Part shown: one piece after another, positions 12,543-22,829 of the stretch
Layout: each line of letters starts with the position of its first letter
Numbering within the stretch: position 1 is the first letter of the stretch
Assembly: GCA_029490685.1 (NCBI GenBank)
Contig: CM055959.1
Coordinates: 49,868,096-49,932,095 of the forward strand
Reading direction: 5' to 3'
Source of the DNA: Schizonepeta tenuifolia
Taxonomy: Eukaryota; Streptophyta; Magnoliopsida; Lamiales; Lamiaceae
DNA: 64,000 bases
The notes under the pieces: model-generated
Database searches by the model: none
Told to the model about the DNA's origin: nothing
The model's input: the letters and a program-made list of their open reading frames with translations, nothing else
Position numbers and translations under genes: made by a program

Positions 12543-13003
12543 CTAATACTTTTTGGAAAAGACAAAAAAATAAAGACGACCCTTGAAGAATATGTTTATA
12601 GGTTGATGGAATCTTCCTCACTCTCTAAATCAATCCGTTGTCTATGTTTTCGTTATCTCTATCCCCTCCGGGAGAAAGAGCGCGGAGAATGGTGGAGAGA
12701 GGGGAGAGAGAGAATGGAATGGAGAGAAAGACAGAAAGTAGAGAGAGAAGAAGTTGGAAGCAGATCGAAACCAAACTGGTACGGCCGTTACATTACGCAC
12801 TTGTGTTTTCCGAATCCCTCGCTAATGCATCAATGCTTCCAACTTCGTTTCAATTTTTAAATTAGGATACACTGGCTCACGACAATGATTAAAATTAAAT
12901 TATTGAATTGATAATGTAGACGAAGTATTATACTATGCTATTTTTATTATTGTCGTGTTGGTAACTATCAATTTATATGTCGACCAAAAAAGAAAAAAAA
13001 CTA
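12126..13003 (-). promoter_or_regulatory. 5'UTR and promoter region of the NIPA gene
   Basis: Just upstream of the ATG is a strong acceptor (poly-T then CAG, ending at 12147). A possible donor GAG/GTTTGA lies at about 12463, suggesting a leader intron of about 317 bp (inference). The leader beyond it carries a long GA tract (CT on the plus strand) and a purine-rich stretch to about 12760. The region beyond about 12850 is AT-rich and is the likely core promoter, but I cannot place a transcription start. Confidence 0.5.
12500..12539. repeat. (CT)20 microsatellite in the NIPA leader
   Basis: About twenty uninterrupted CT units, which are GA units in the sense of the transcript. Such tracts are common in plant 5'UTRs and often vary in length between individuals. 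Confidence 0.95.
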
Positions 13004-13370
13004 CTCAGTCCACGAATCAAATCATTACTTACTCGTATTTTTTTTTTTCATGAATTAAATCCCTACTTACTTTTTTATACAACCATACCCTCCACTTTTC
13101 CTTTATTTATTATCCTTTGCCATTGGTGGTCCCACCTCACAACAACTTTATTCCTACTTTTTGGTCATTACAACAACTTTATTCCCACTTTTTAGTCAAT
13201 ATCACCTCTTTTTTGTCAATACCATCTCTTTTTTGTCATTACCACTATTTTTTTGTCATTATCCTACTACCCCTACATTCTAATTTTTACCCCACTCAAA
13301 ATAATTTTATAAGCTTTCTTATTTTCCGTGTCGAAACCCAAATGAGGATATAATTCATGGACGGAGGGAG
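13004..13370. mobile_element. Stowaway-type MITE (Tc1/mariner-derived)
   Basis: The right end is GGACGGAGGGAG followed by TA. It is the reverse of the Stowaway terminal motif CTCCCTCCGTCC. The left end is CTCAGTCCACGAATCAAATC preceded by TA, a degraded version of the same terminus. The 367-bp element has no coding capacity. Inside it are near-direct repeats built on ACAACTTTATTCC and TTTTTGTCATT. It sits about 0.88 kb upstream of the NIPA start codon. Confidence 0.8.
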
Positions 13371-13416
13371 TATCAATTTGAATGCATTTAAGTATTAATA
13401 ATTTCATTGGTTGACT

Positions 13417-14118
13417 ATCCGTAGTGATAGTGTCTCTATGAAGTGTTTTTATGAAGTGTGATGGAGATAAAGACAGTCAGCTGCAATGAGACTGTTTCTA
13501 TGGGGTGTCTATATCTAATTAGTTTATTAATTTTGAATATTAATTTTACATTAATTTTAAGCATAAAATTCGAAATTTTTATTAATTAAAATACAAATAA
13601 AAAAATTGTATTAATTCGAAAATAAAAAAACTATTACTACTTTTTTATTAAGAAACATGCTCTCCCGACCCTCATATTTATGCATAGTTTTGGTGAGCAC
13701 GAGTTTTAAGAAAATCCTAGAAAGTGATATGTAAGTAGAGAAAAAATAGATATAAGTGGAGATGAGGTCCCACATTATAAGGCTAATAAGTGGAATGTTA
13801 TTTCTTAAAATGGACTATGCATAATTTTGGGAGACAGATGAAAATAGAAAACTATGCATAATTTTGGGGGTGAGAGGGAATATTAAAAATTAACACTAAA
13901 AAAAAGAAAAGAAAAAAAAACTAATGAAGAAAAAAAATCAAAAAAAGAAAAAAATTAAAAAATTAAAGAAAAAAAATTTAAAAAAATGAAGAAAAAAAAG
14001 GTCGAGATTGTCTCTATGAGATGAGACAATCTCGAGACAGTGGGTGTTGTACTGGGTTGTCTCCATAGATTGGGTGTCTCGAGACACCCATGGAGATAGC
14101 TATTGCAGATAGTAATGC
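13417..14118. mobile_element. Candidate inverted-repeat DNA element, nested MITE inside
   Basis: ACTATCCGTAGTGATAGTGTCTC at the left resembles the reverse complement of the right end (ACTATCTGCAATAGCTATCTC). Both ends also carry GGGTGTCT-type words, and near 14010-14100 there is a hairpin-rich stretch containing GAGACAATCTCGAGACA. The interior is very AT-rich. No clear target duplication was found, so the superfamily is unknown. Confidence 0.35.
13658..13880. mobile_element. Second Stowaway-like MITE, nested
   Basis: The ends share an inverted match of about 30 bp containing TTATGCATAGTTTT. The outer bases (TGCTCTCCCGACCC and, inverted, TTCCCTCTCACCCCC) resemble the Stowaway terminus. The right end is followed by TA; the corresponding left dinucleotide appears mutated to CA. 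No coding capacity. Confidence 0.6.
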
Positions 14119-14518
14119 ATCCAACAATTGCTTGACTTATTTAGATCTAGAGTAGGACTCTTGTACTGATGTCTCTATAGTGGAAATGGATCCCGACCCG
14201 GCCGACTCGACCCGACCCGACCCGATCGACCCATCCATATATAAAAAAAATTCAGAATTCTGGCTTTTTTCGAATCTATTTCTCTCGAAATCTTGTTGTC
14301 GTTCTTCTTCATCGTCCATGTATGAATCTGCCATTCCACCGCCGTCTCTGCCTCCATCTCCGATTATGATGTCTCTGCCAATACCTCCTCCACCGTAGTT
14401 TAAGATATCACTCCCAACACCACCATTGTTACCGGCTCTAGCAATAACATACAACTCATTTACAACAACACGTGAGTCCATATCGAAATTCTTGTTGATA
14501 TTTTGTTAAATTTGATAG
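14119..14518. other. Flank of the copia insertion, no recognised gene
   Basis: It contains a short tandem array of CCCGA units (about 14193-14230). There is an open minus frame at 14137-14481 rich in Gly and Asp that I do not recognise and judge to be composition-driven. The last five bases, GATAG (14514-14518), are the left target duplication of the copia element. Confidence 0.5.
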
Positions 14519-16051
14519 TGTTGGGAAATTTAAGTAAAGTTTTGATTGATTCCAAAACCAACTGACCCCAACCGAGTAGATGTTGTCATATCCTAATATT
14601 AGTATTTAGGCTCGCTGTTTGAGCAATTGAGATTTTATCTTTACATGTCTCCAGCTGAAGACGACAACATGACGTTACTCGGATAGAACAACAAATGGAC
14701 ATTCAGATAGAACATCAGATGTAAGAAAGACAACTGAGCGTTCAAGAGACAGAACATCAAATGTAAGAAAAACAACTGAGCGTTCAAGATACAGAACATC
14801 AGATGTAAGAAAGACAACTGAGCATTCAAGCCAACTGTTCAAATGGAACATCAGTTGCAGGACTCAATCTGATAGATCGACAACATGAAGTTCAAGGCAG
14901 TTGAAGGTTCAACTGTTCCTCTTCAGACAGAAGGTCAGATGAAGGTAGCAATCAGATGGAACATCAGCTGAAGACCACTCGGATGAAGATCGAATGTCTC
15001 AATCGACTAACCAATGTTGAAAGACAAAGGTTGAAATTTAAATTTCAAAAAGAAAGTTACGTGAAGGTTTGACGTTCTGTCATTACCTCATTTGGCCCAA
15101 CACAAGGTTGTCTCAGATGGAAAGCAGAAGTTCACAGTTGCCAAATTAGGAAAATCTGCAGAGATGAGAGACAAGCCATCGCTTTCACAGAACAGAGATC
15201 AACGGCTCATCCAACGGCTAGTTGATTCTCTCCGCCTATAACTAGAGGCCTTCATTCATTCATCAAGAACACAAGAGAAGACATACAAGTGCGAGAAAAG
15301 ACTAAAAGAGCAAAAGAACGACGATATCCTGCACACAAGCTAAACTGCAATTATTCTCTAAGAACATCACTAGTTGAGAGTTCATAGAGTGTTAGAATCT
15401 GTCTTGGTGTTTTCGATCCTAGTTTGAGTCTTCATTTGTTCAAGCTTAGATCCTAGCTCACTTCTTTGTTAGAGCTAGTAGTTGGAAAACCCACCCTCAT
15501 ACACATCCCCTAAAAAGGTTGTTAGGATCCTGCTCTTCCCGAAATTGAGTAGAAAGGTTGATAAGTACCCGCAAACTTATCTGTAAGGGTGATAAGTACC
15601 CGCAAACTTATCTGAACGGTTGCAAAGCACGCGTAAGCTATGTGGTAGCTGTCCTAAAGAATTTGGACTGAGTTGTGTGGACTCACAACTCCCCGTGGAC
15701 GTAGGAGTTCTCTCCGAACCACGTAATTCCTTTGTGTTGTGTTTTCAGTTCAGTTACTTTTTGCATATCCAACTGACCAACTAACCATCACTCAAAACTG
15801 CATCTTTACATTTCAACTGATTTGGTTATTGACTGACCTTGCATCTGAGCGTGAGTTGTTTTATACGAGTTATTGTTATTTCCTCCACATTCCGCACAGC
15901 ACCACTCTTCCAGCTGAGTTTTCTTACTCAGTTGTGATTCCAGCTGAGTCCTTTTACTCAGTTGTGGTTTTTATCAGGAGGTGGTTTTTAAAATTCCTAT
16001 CTGGTGTATTCCCCCCCTCCCCATACACCAGAACTCGTATCGGGACCATCA
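14519..16051 (+). repeat. Left (5') LTR of the copia element, 1533 bp
   Basis: It starts TGTTGGG and ends CCATCA. It matches 26151-27768 closely along its length, apart from a copy-number difference in a 42-bp tandem repeat. A TATAA-like box in the CGCCTATAACTAGAGGCC region (about 15233-15250) fits the LTR promoter; the right LTR has TATAAATAG at the same place. Confidence 0.93.
14710..14839 (+). repeat. 42-bp tandem repeat in the left LTR, three units
   Basis: The units start GAACATCAGATGTAAGAAAG and alternate between a GAGACA-ending form A and a GATACA-ending form B, giving A-B-A'. The corresponding array in the right LTR has five units (A-B-A-B-A'). Confidence 0.9.
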
Positions 16052-16053
16052 AG

Positions 16054-16070
16054 TGGTATCAGAGCAGTGG
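16054..16070 (+). other. Primer-binding site (initiator-Met tRNA) of the copia element
   Basis: TGGTATCAGAGCAGTGG begins two bases after the LTR end. TGGTATCAGAGC is the standard complement of the 3' end of plant initiator-Met tRNA used for minus-strand priming. Confidence 0.9.
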
Positions 16071-16198
16071 TTCAAAAGACTGCTGACTCTATTTCACGAG
16101 GTGTGAATCGAGGTGTTTTTCTTCAGTGGTCAACTGAATAGATCTTTTTCACGCTAGTGCATTTCTGCTTGCATTTATTGTCTGTTTGTTGTGTGCAG

Positions 16199-18385
16199 AT
16201 GGATGTTAAAGACAAGATTGTTGTCATGTTCTCGGTTGTGAACTATACATCTTGGAAAACTCGGATGAAGAAGATTCTACTGTCCAAGCATCATCGAATG
16301 CAACAAGTGATTACATCCGGACCGATCACCATCATGGAAAAAGTCATTCGCACTCCTACAAATCCCAATGATGGGGATGCAACTGAGGTGACAGTTGAGA
16401 AAAAGCCAGAAGATTTCACTCCTGAGGAAGCAAAAGTGAGCCAGCTGGATATCTGGGCTCAGAGCACCATCATGTCCACAGTTGGACAAGACTATCTTCC
16501 ATGGATAGAAGAGTGCAACACAGCTAAGGAGATGTGGGACATTTTGGCATCTCTTAGTGAAGGGAGTGACGAAACCAAGGAGAACAAGTTCTCCCATGCT
16601 TGTCAAGATTTTGACAACTTCTGTCTAAAAGAGGATGAAACCATTGATCAGTTGGAGCTTCTGTTCATGGATATCATTCGAAGGATTCAGTCTATCCGAC
16701 GAGAAAAGTATACTTTGAGAGAGATCAACCTCAAAGTATTACAAGCCTTACCAGCTGAGTGGGACACTTTCACCAACATTCATGAAAGCCGAGCTGATAT
16801 TGGAGAGATGGGAACTGACAGACTGTTCTCAATTCTGAAAGGAAACGAGTACAAGGGGAACCGACAAAGATCAACTCAGTCCTCGGTGCAGACGAGTCGA
16901 CATGAGGATGTTGGTTCAGCAACAAAGACAGTAGCACTTCGAGTTGACTATTCCAAGCCGCGAACATCAAGGGCAACAAGATCTGCGGACACAGCTTTGA
17001 AGGAGCCGAGCAGAGAAGAGCTGCAACAGAGTATAGCCGCCTTGTCAAAGAAGCTAGCTGACATGGATAATCGGTTCGGAAAATATAAGCGGTTCTATAA
17101 ATCCAACCGAATTCGAGATAACTCAAAGCATGTGACCAACAGATGCTTTGAATTCGGCAAAGAGTGACACTTTAAAGCTGATTGTCCAGATCTTTCGAAG
17201 AAAGATAGAGAAGTGTTGAGGGCCAAACAAAATGCAAAGAACAAGGCCATGGTTGCAGAAGAAGCAGCTGATGACATGGACATCTTCACCGACACCGAAG
17301 ATGAGGATGAGCGAACTTCCACCAACAACGCTATCGGACAGGATCAATGTCTCATGGCATTTGGAGCCGACCAAGATGATGCTGAGGTACATTCTAGTCC
17401 AATTAATTTAAATTCTTCAAATGCTACTAACATGCAGGAAACAGTAGATGAAGAGTTGGAACCCTCTTGGGGTGACTTCCTAGAACTCAGTGAGGAATTG
17501 CATCAGCAATCGGTTGAATTTAAGAATCTTCAAGAACAGTTTGCCAGACTTGAAGAATCCTTAACCGAAAAGGACGATCTGATTAAAAGTCAAACCGAAG
17601 AGATTGATAATCTCAAAAGTCAACTGAGTGAGGCCAACCAAACTAAGGCTCCAACCGATGAGGAGTTGAAGGAACAGATCAAGGAGCAGCATGATCAGTT
17701 GAACAAGCAAGAGGCACAGATCGACCAGCTGATGAAGATGTCAGACTCACAGACCGAGCATATAGCTGTTCTTCTCAAGGATCTACAAACTGAGAAGGAC
17801 AACCTGATAAAGCTATATCAATCATCCAAAATCATCGAGAATCTCATTCGTTACCGAAGACAAATGAATGACGTGTCTGGACTCGGATACGACATGGTCA
17901 AGGATACTGGAATTCCACCCGCAACCTTTATCAAGGCTGTGGATGTCACGGTTGCCAAACCAAATACGGTTGAGTCTGCAACTCCCCAACTTAATCCAAC
18001 CTCCACGTCACAGCAAGCACAACCAGCTAAGGAAACTGCAACTGAGAAAGGAAAAGGAGTTGTGGTTGGAGAACTGAAGAATCCATTGGTTGGGATAACA
18101 ACCGAGAGGGAATGTTCCAAGACTCAGAAGAGGAACCAGAGACGTCGAAGATACACTCAGAACCAACCTCAGAACCGACCTCAGAACCGACCTCTGAACC
18201 GACCTCTGAACCGACTTCAGAACCAACCTCAGAAAGGATGGAATCAACAGAATCGACAGGGATTCGACCATCAGAATCAACATCAGTTCCATCATCAGAA
18301 CAACCAGAGGTTCTATCAGAGTCATTCAATGTGGAATAGTTCCAACAGCTGCGGATATTCATACCAGAACATGAATCAACATTAG
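16199..18385 (+). pseudogene. Copia gag, interrupted in the zinc knuckle
   Basis: The ATG at 16199 (MDVKDKIV) is preferred to the upstream non-ATG open frame. The capsid-like region shows the UBN2-type features of copia gag: a tryptophan in the YTSWKTRM context, WDILASL, and DETIDQLELLF. The knuckle at about 17140-17190 is damaged: its second cysteine position reads F, and the expected glycine before HFKADC is a TGA stop (17165-17167). The same frame stays open after this stop to 18385 through a long coiled-coil-like Glu/Gln/Lys region and a 12-bp repeat tract encoding NRP(Q/L) units. Several more stops follow before the protease. Confidence 0.85.
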
Positions 18386-18750
18386 GGCATGAACAACTGT
18401 CGTCGACAGTCAGGAAAATGGAATCAGACTCAGCCACAAAGATTCCAAAATAACGTCTAACCTCATAGGCAAAACCAAAAGGGTCAGAATCGTCAACGAA
18501 ACAAAGGGAACGCCTCTCCACCTAAAGCCCATAATGGGAGAAATCAATCTCCTCCCAAGAAATAGAACATCAACAATAACAACAAGCCTAAGGATGACCG
18601 AGGTGTTGTTATAGTTGATGGAAAAGGAAAGATAATTTGGAATGATAAATCTATCCGAATCTACAGGGAAAAATGACTCACAGTTCAAGAGGGAATTGGT
18701 TCTAACCCTCCAGGACCCAACTAAAATTGGGGACCTAAGAGTGTTTCTCT

Positions 18751-21700
18751 GTGCAGGAGCAGGAGGAACAACTGAGGAAGAATAAAGCATCACATACCAT
18801 GTGGGTGATGGACAGTGGATGCTCGAAACACGTGATAAATCTGAGGGATTTACTTAGAAGTTTCGTGGAGAAGGAAGGACCATCAGTTACCTTTGGTGAC
18901 AACTCAAAAGGTCACACCAAAGGCTACGGTACCCTTGAAACCAATCTTGTGTCTATTTCCAATGTTTCATATGTTGATGGATTGAAGCATAACTTGCTCT
19001 CCATCAGCCAATTTTGTGATAATGGTTTCTCTGTCAAGTTTGATGCACAGGGCTGCAGGGTCAAAAATGTCAGAACAAAGCAGTCATATTGTTGGGAAAT
19101 CGATCCCCAACCGGGAATGTCTACTATGCAGATTGGAATAGTAGTCCTCCTGACACCTGTCTTTTATCAAAGAGCAGTTCAGATGTGAGCTGACTGTAGC
19201 ACAAAAGGCTCAACCATCTGAATTTCAAGACAATGAACCGACTTGCGAGACAGGAACATGCAAAGGGTATTCCGAACCTTGTGTTTTCACCAATACATAT
19301 CTGCAGTGGGTGTCAGCTGGGAAAGCTCGCTAGATCCTCCTTTCGGTTAAAAACAATTCCATCAACCGACCGAGTATTGCAGCTGATCCATATGGATCTC
19401 TTCGGGCCTGTTACTCCCAAAAGCATGAATGGTAACGAATATACACTTATTGTTACTGATGATTTCTCTAGGTACACATGGACCATTTTCATGCGTCACA
19501 AGAGTGAAACCCGAGATGAGCTACCCAAGCTGATGGATCGGATATCTAACCAACAAGAGATGAAAATCATATCTATCCGATCAGACCGTGGAACCGAGTT
19601 CCTCAATGAAACCATCATCGAATATTGCGAGAAGAACAGAATCACTCATCATACATCGGCTGGGCGTACTCCACAACAGAATGAAGTAGCCGAGCGAAGA
19701 AACCGAACACTGAAGGATGCTGCTACATCCATGTTGACAAGCTCAACTCTGCCAAAAAGATTTTGGACTGAGGCAATCAACACAGCATGTTATACCCAGA
19801 ACCGGTCTCTTCTGACCAAGAGGTTGGGAAAGACTCCATATGAACTATGGAGACGCAAGAAGCCTAATATTTCATATTTTCGCGTTTTGGTTCTAAGTGT
19901 TATATTCACAACAATGGGAAGACTCAGTTGAAAACTTTTGACGCCAAGGCTTCGAAGGGCATATTTCTCGGATATGCTGCTCGGATCAAGGCTTATAGAG
20001 TTTTTAACAACAGTTCTCGTGTTGTGGAGATAACACCTCATGTTAGTTTTGATGAATCTACCTTTGAGTGCAGGGAACAGGCTAAAGGACAACAAGCAGA
20101 TCCACATGTTCCACCAGTTTCACCATATCGCAGGTTCTAAGGCAGAAGAATCTAGTTGAACCATTGGTATGGGCAACCGAGGATGATGATCCTTGTTCCT
20201 CTGAAGATGAATGTGAGGACCCCAGCTCATCTCAAGGGGGAACTTCAGCTGATGTCATTCCAACTGCATCAGCATCCGAAGCTCAACCTAACTCGGTTCA
20301 AAATATTGTCCATATTGAGGATCCAGACTCAACGGCAGATAAATCACCAGTTCTGAAGATTCCAGCATCTCCCACAGCTCAGATCACGGAACAACCACTG
20401 TTGGAAGAAGAAGGAAGACGCAACAAGAGATGGTATGAAGACCATTCCAAGGACAACATCATCGGAGATCCAGCCAAAGGTGTGCGTACTAGGAGCAGAG
20501 TTGCAAATCCAGACTCAGCTGAGAAAGATTCCAGTACTTACGCCCAATATGCTAAGGAGTTGGCAGTTCTTGAGGAGTTTGAACAAGCCGGAGATGTTGC
20601 CATGATTTCATGTTTCGTAGCTGATGTGCCAGAGCCGAAGCATGTTATGGAAGCTCTCAACTGTGTTCATTGGACAATAGCCATGCAAGAAGAGCTGAAT
20701 GAATTTCTACGCAACTGTGTATGGGAGTTGGTAGAAAGACCAAATGGTGTTAAAGTCATTGGATTAAAGTGGATTTTCAAGAACAAGAGAGACGCTATTG
20801 GATTCATTGTGAGAAACAAGGCAAGGTTGGTAGCTCAGGGATATTGCCAACAAGAAGGAATTGATTTCGAGGATTCCTTCGCGCCTGTTGCAAGGTTAGA
20901 AGCCATCTAAATTTTTCTAGCCTATGCCGCTTTTCACAAATTCAAGGTTTATTAGATGGATGTGAAGTGTGCCTTCCTCAACGGTGATATTAAGAAAGAC
21001 GTTTATATTGAATAGCCTCTCGATTTTGAGACTGGAGATGGAAGAGTGTATAAGTTGAAGAAAGCGATCTATGGATTGAAGCAAGCACCTAGGGCTTGGT
21101 ATGACACTCTATGTGGTTTTCTTCTGAACTCGGGGTTCAAACGAGGGTCAGTTGACAAAACACTGTTCACCATAAAAGTTGGAGAAGACATACTTGTTGT
21201 GCAAATCTATGTTGGCGACATCATATTCGGTTCCAAGTCGGAGAAGCTGTGCGAGAAATTCTCAACTCTCATGAAGGAGAAATTCGAGATATCGATGATG
21301 GGTGAGATGAACTATTTTTCTTGGGCTACAGGTGAAGCAGTCATCAAAAGGGATTTTTATCAATCAGTCCAAATGTACAAAGGAGCTCATCGCAAAGTTC
21401 GGTTTGCAGTCAAGTAAAACCACAAGGATCCCGATGAATACTAACTGGAAGATTGAACCCGGATCTGAGGGAAAACTCGTTGATGCCAGTAAGTATAGAG
21501 GGATTATTGGTTCTTTGCTATATCTGACCGCCAGTCGGCCAGATATATCTTACGCGGTTGGAGTGTGTGCTCGGTTCCAAGTTCAGCCGAGGGAAGCACA
21601 CATGTTGGCAGCAAAGAACATCATTAAGTATCTGAAGGGCACTGTTAATGTTGGGTTGTGGTACCCAGCTGACGACAATATCCAACTGTTCGGATACTCA

Positions 21701-22180
21701 GATGCGGATCTAGCCGGAGATCGGTTGGACAGGAAGTCCACATCTGGACATTGTCAGTTCATGGGAAGCAAGCTAGTTTCATGGTTCTCCAAGAAACAAG
21801 CATGTGTTGCCACTTCTACAACCGAGTCAGAGTATATGGCTGCCGGTAGTTGTTGCATGCAAGTGTTGTGCCTCAAGCAAAAGCTGAGAGATTATGAAGT
21901 AGCAACTGGACAGGTTCTCATCCATTGTGATAGCTCAAGTGCCATTGCTATCTCCTTGAATCCTGTTCACCATTCTCGAACGAAGCACATTGACATCCGA
22001 CATCATTTTATCTGAGATCATATTGAGAAGAAGGATGTATCTGTGGAGAAGATTCCAACTGAGATTCAGAGAGCCGATATCTTCACCAAACCTCTAGCCG
22101 AAGCACGATTCAAGATGTTGTGTGATCTTCTTGGATTGTTGGATCCATCAGATGAGGAATCAGCCGAGGTGAAGAGATAG
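18751..22180 (+). pseudogene. Copia pol: protease, integrase, RT, RNase H, multiply broken
   Basis: In order: protease with MDSGCSKHV (about 18800); GAG-pre-integrase zinc finger ending CSGCQLGKLARSSF (about 19300); integrase core with HMDLFGP, RSDRGTEFLN and the Glu of PQQNEVAERRNRTL (19390-19700). RT follows, with LKWIFKNK, ARLVAQGY, FAPVARLEAI and MDVKCAFLNGD, and then YGLKQAPRAWY. The catalytic motif reads YVGD where YVDD is expected (about 21207-21218), so an aspartate is lost. RNase H shows YSDADLAGD, STSGHC and TESEYMA. Frames change at roughly 19200, 19900, 20140 and 21330, and in-frame stops include TAA at 20908 and two TAG codons near 20955 and 21015. Not functional. Confidence 0.9.
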
Positions 22181-22829
22181 ATATCCATCTGAGGGGGAAG
22201 CTCAGATAAAGGGGGAATCTCAGATGTGGATCGCCAACCGAAGACATCAGACGTCAGTTGAACAAACGAACTCGAGTCAGCTGATGATGTGCCGCAACAT
22301 TGGAACACAGCTGATTCCGACATAAGCTGGCAGGTATCATTTATGGCTGAAGGTGTTTGTGTCTTAAATGAGAATGTTTGAAATAAATTCAAACATTCCT
22401 GAGCATGTCAGTTAGATTAAAATAGCCATCATAGCGCATTTAATGTAAAGTACGGCTGAACATCAATAGCCTTACTTTATAGTGCGACTGGGCTGACATA
22501 AAAACAGTTCACCTTCTCACTCGCGCGTATTGGAACTCGGAATTCAACGTCAAGTCAAAGCTAGTCAACAGTCGCGAGATCTCAGCTGTTGATGGATTTA
22601 CGCCATTCAACCTTGGCCGTTGATTTCAATCGACCCACTAACCTATAAAAGACGTAAAATCAGGAAGTGATTTCTTACCTTCTATTCTTGTGATTATCTG
22701 CGTAACTGTTCATCTTCGTCTCTGATCTTGTTTCACCATTTTCTGCAAGTTCTTATTATCTTCTCTCTATATATATAAACTTCACTGCAATATTAAATGG
22801 CACCAAAAGCTTCTTCGTAAGGAAAGAAG

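Noticed and set aside
14137..14481. Minus frame of 114 aa rich in Gly/Asp
   Set aside because: It overlaps a CCCGA repeat and is open in both strands because of composition. No known family and no upstream promoter, as the copia LTR lies 38 bp away.
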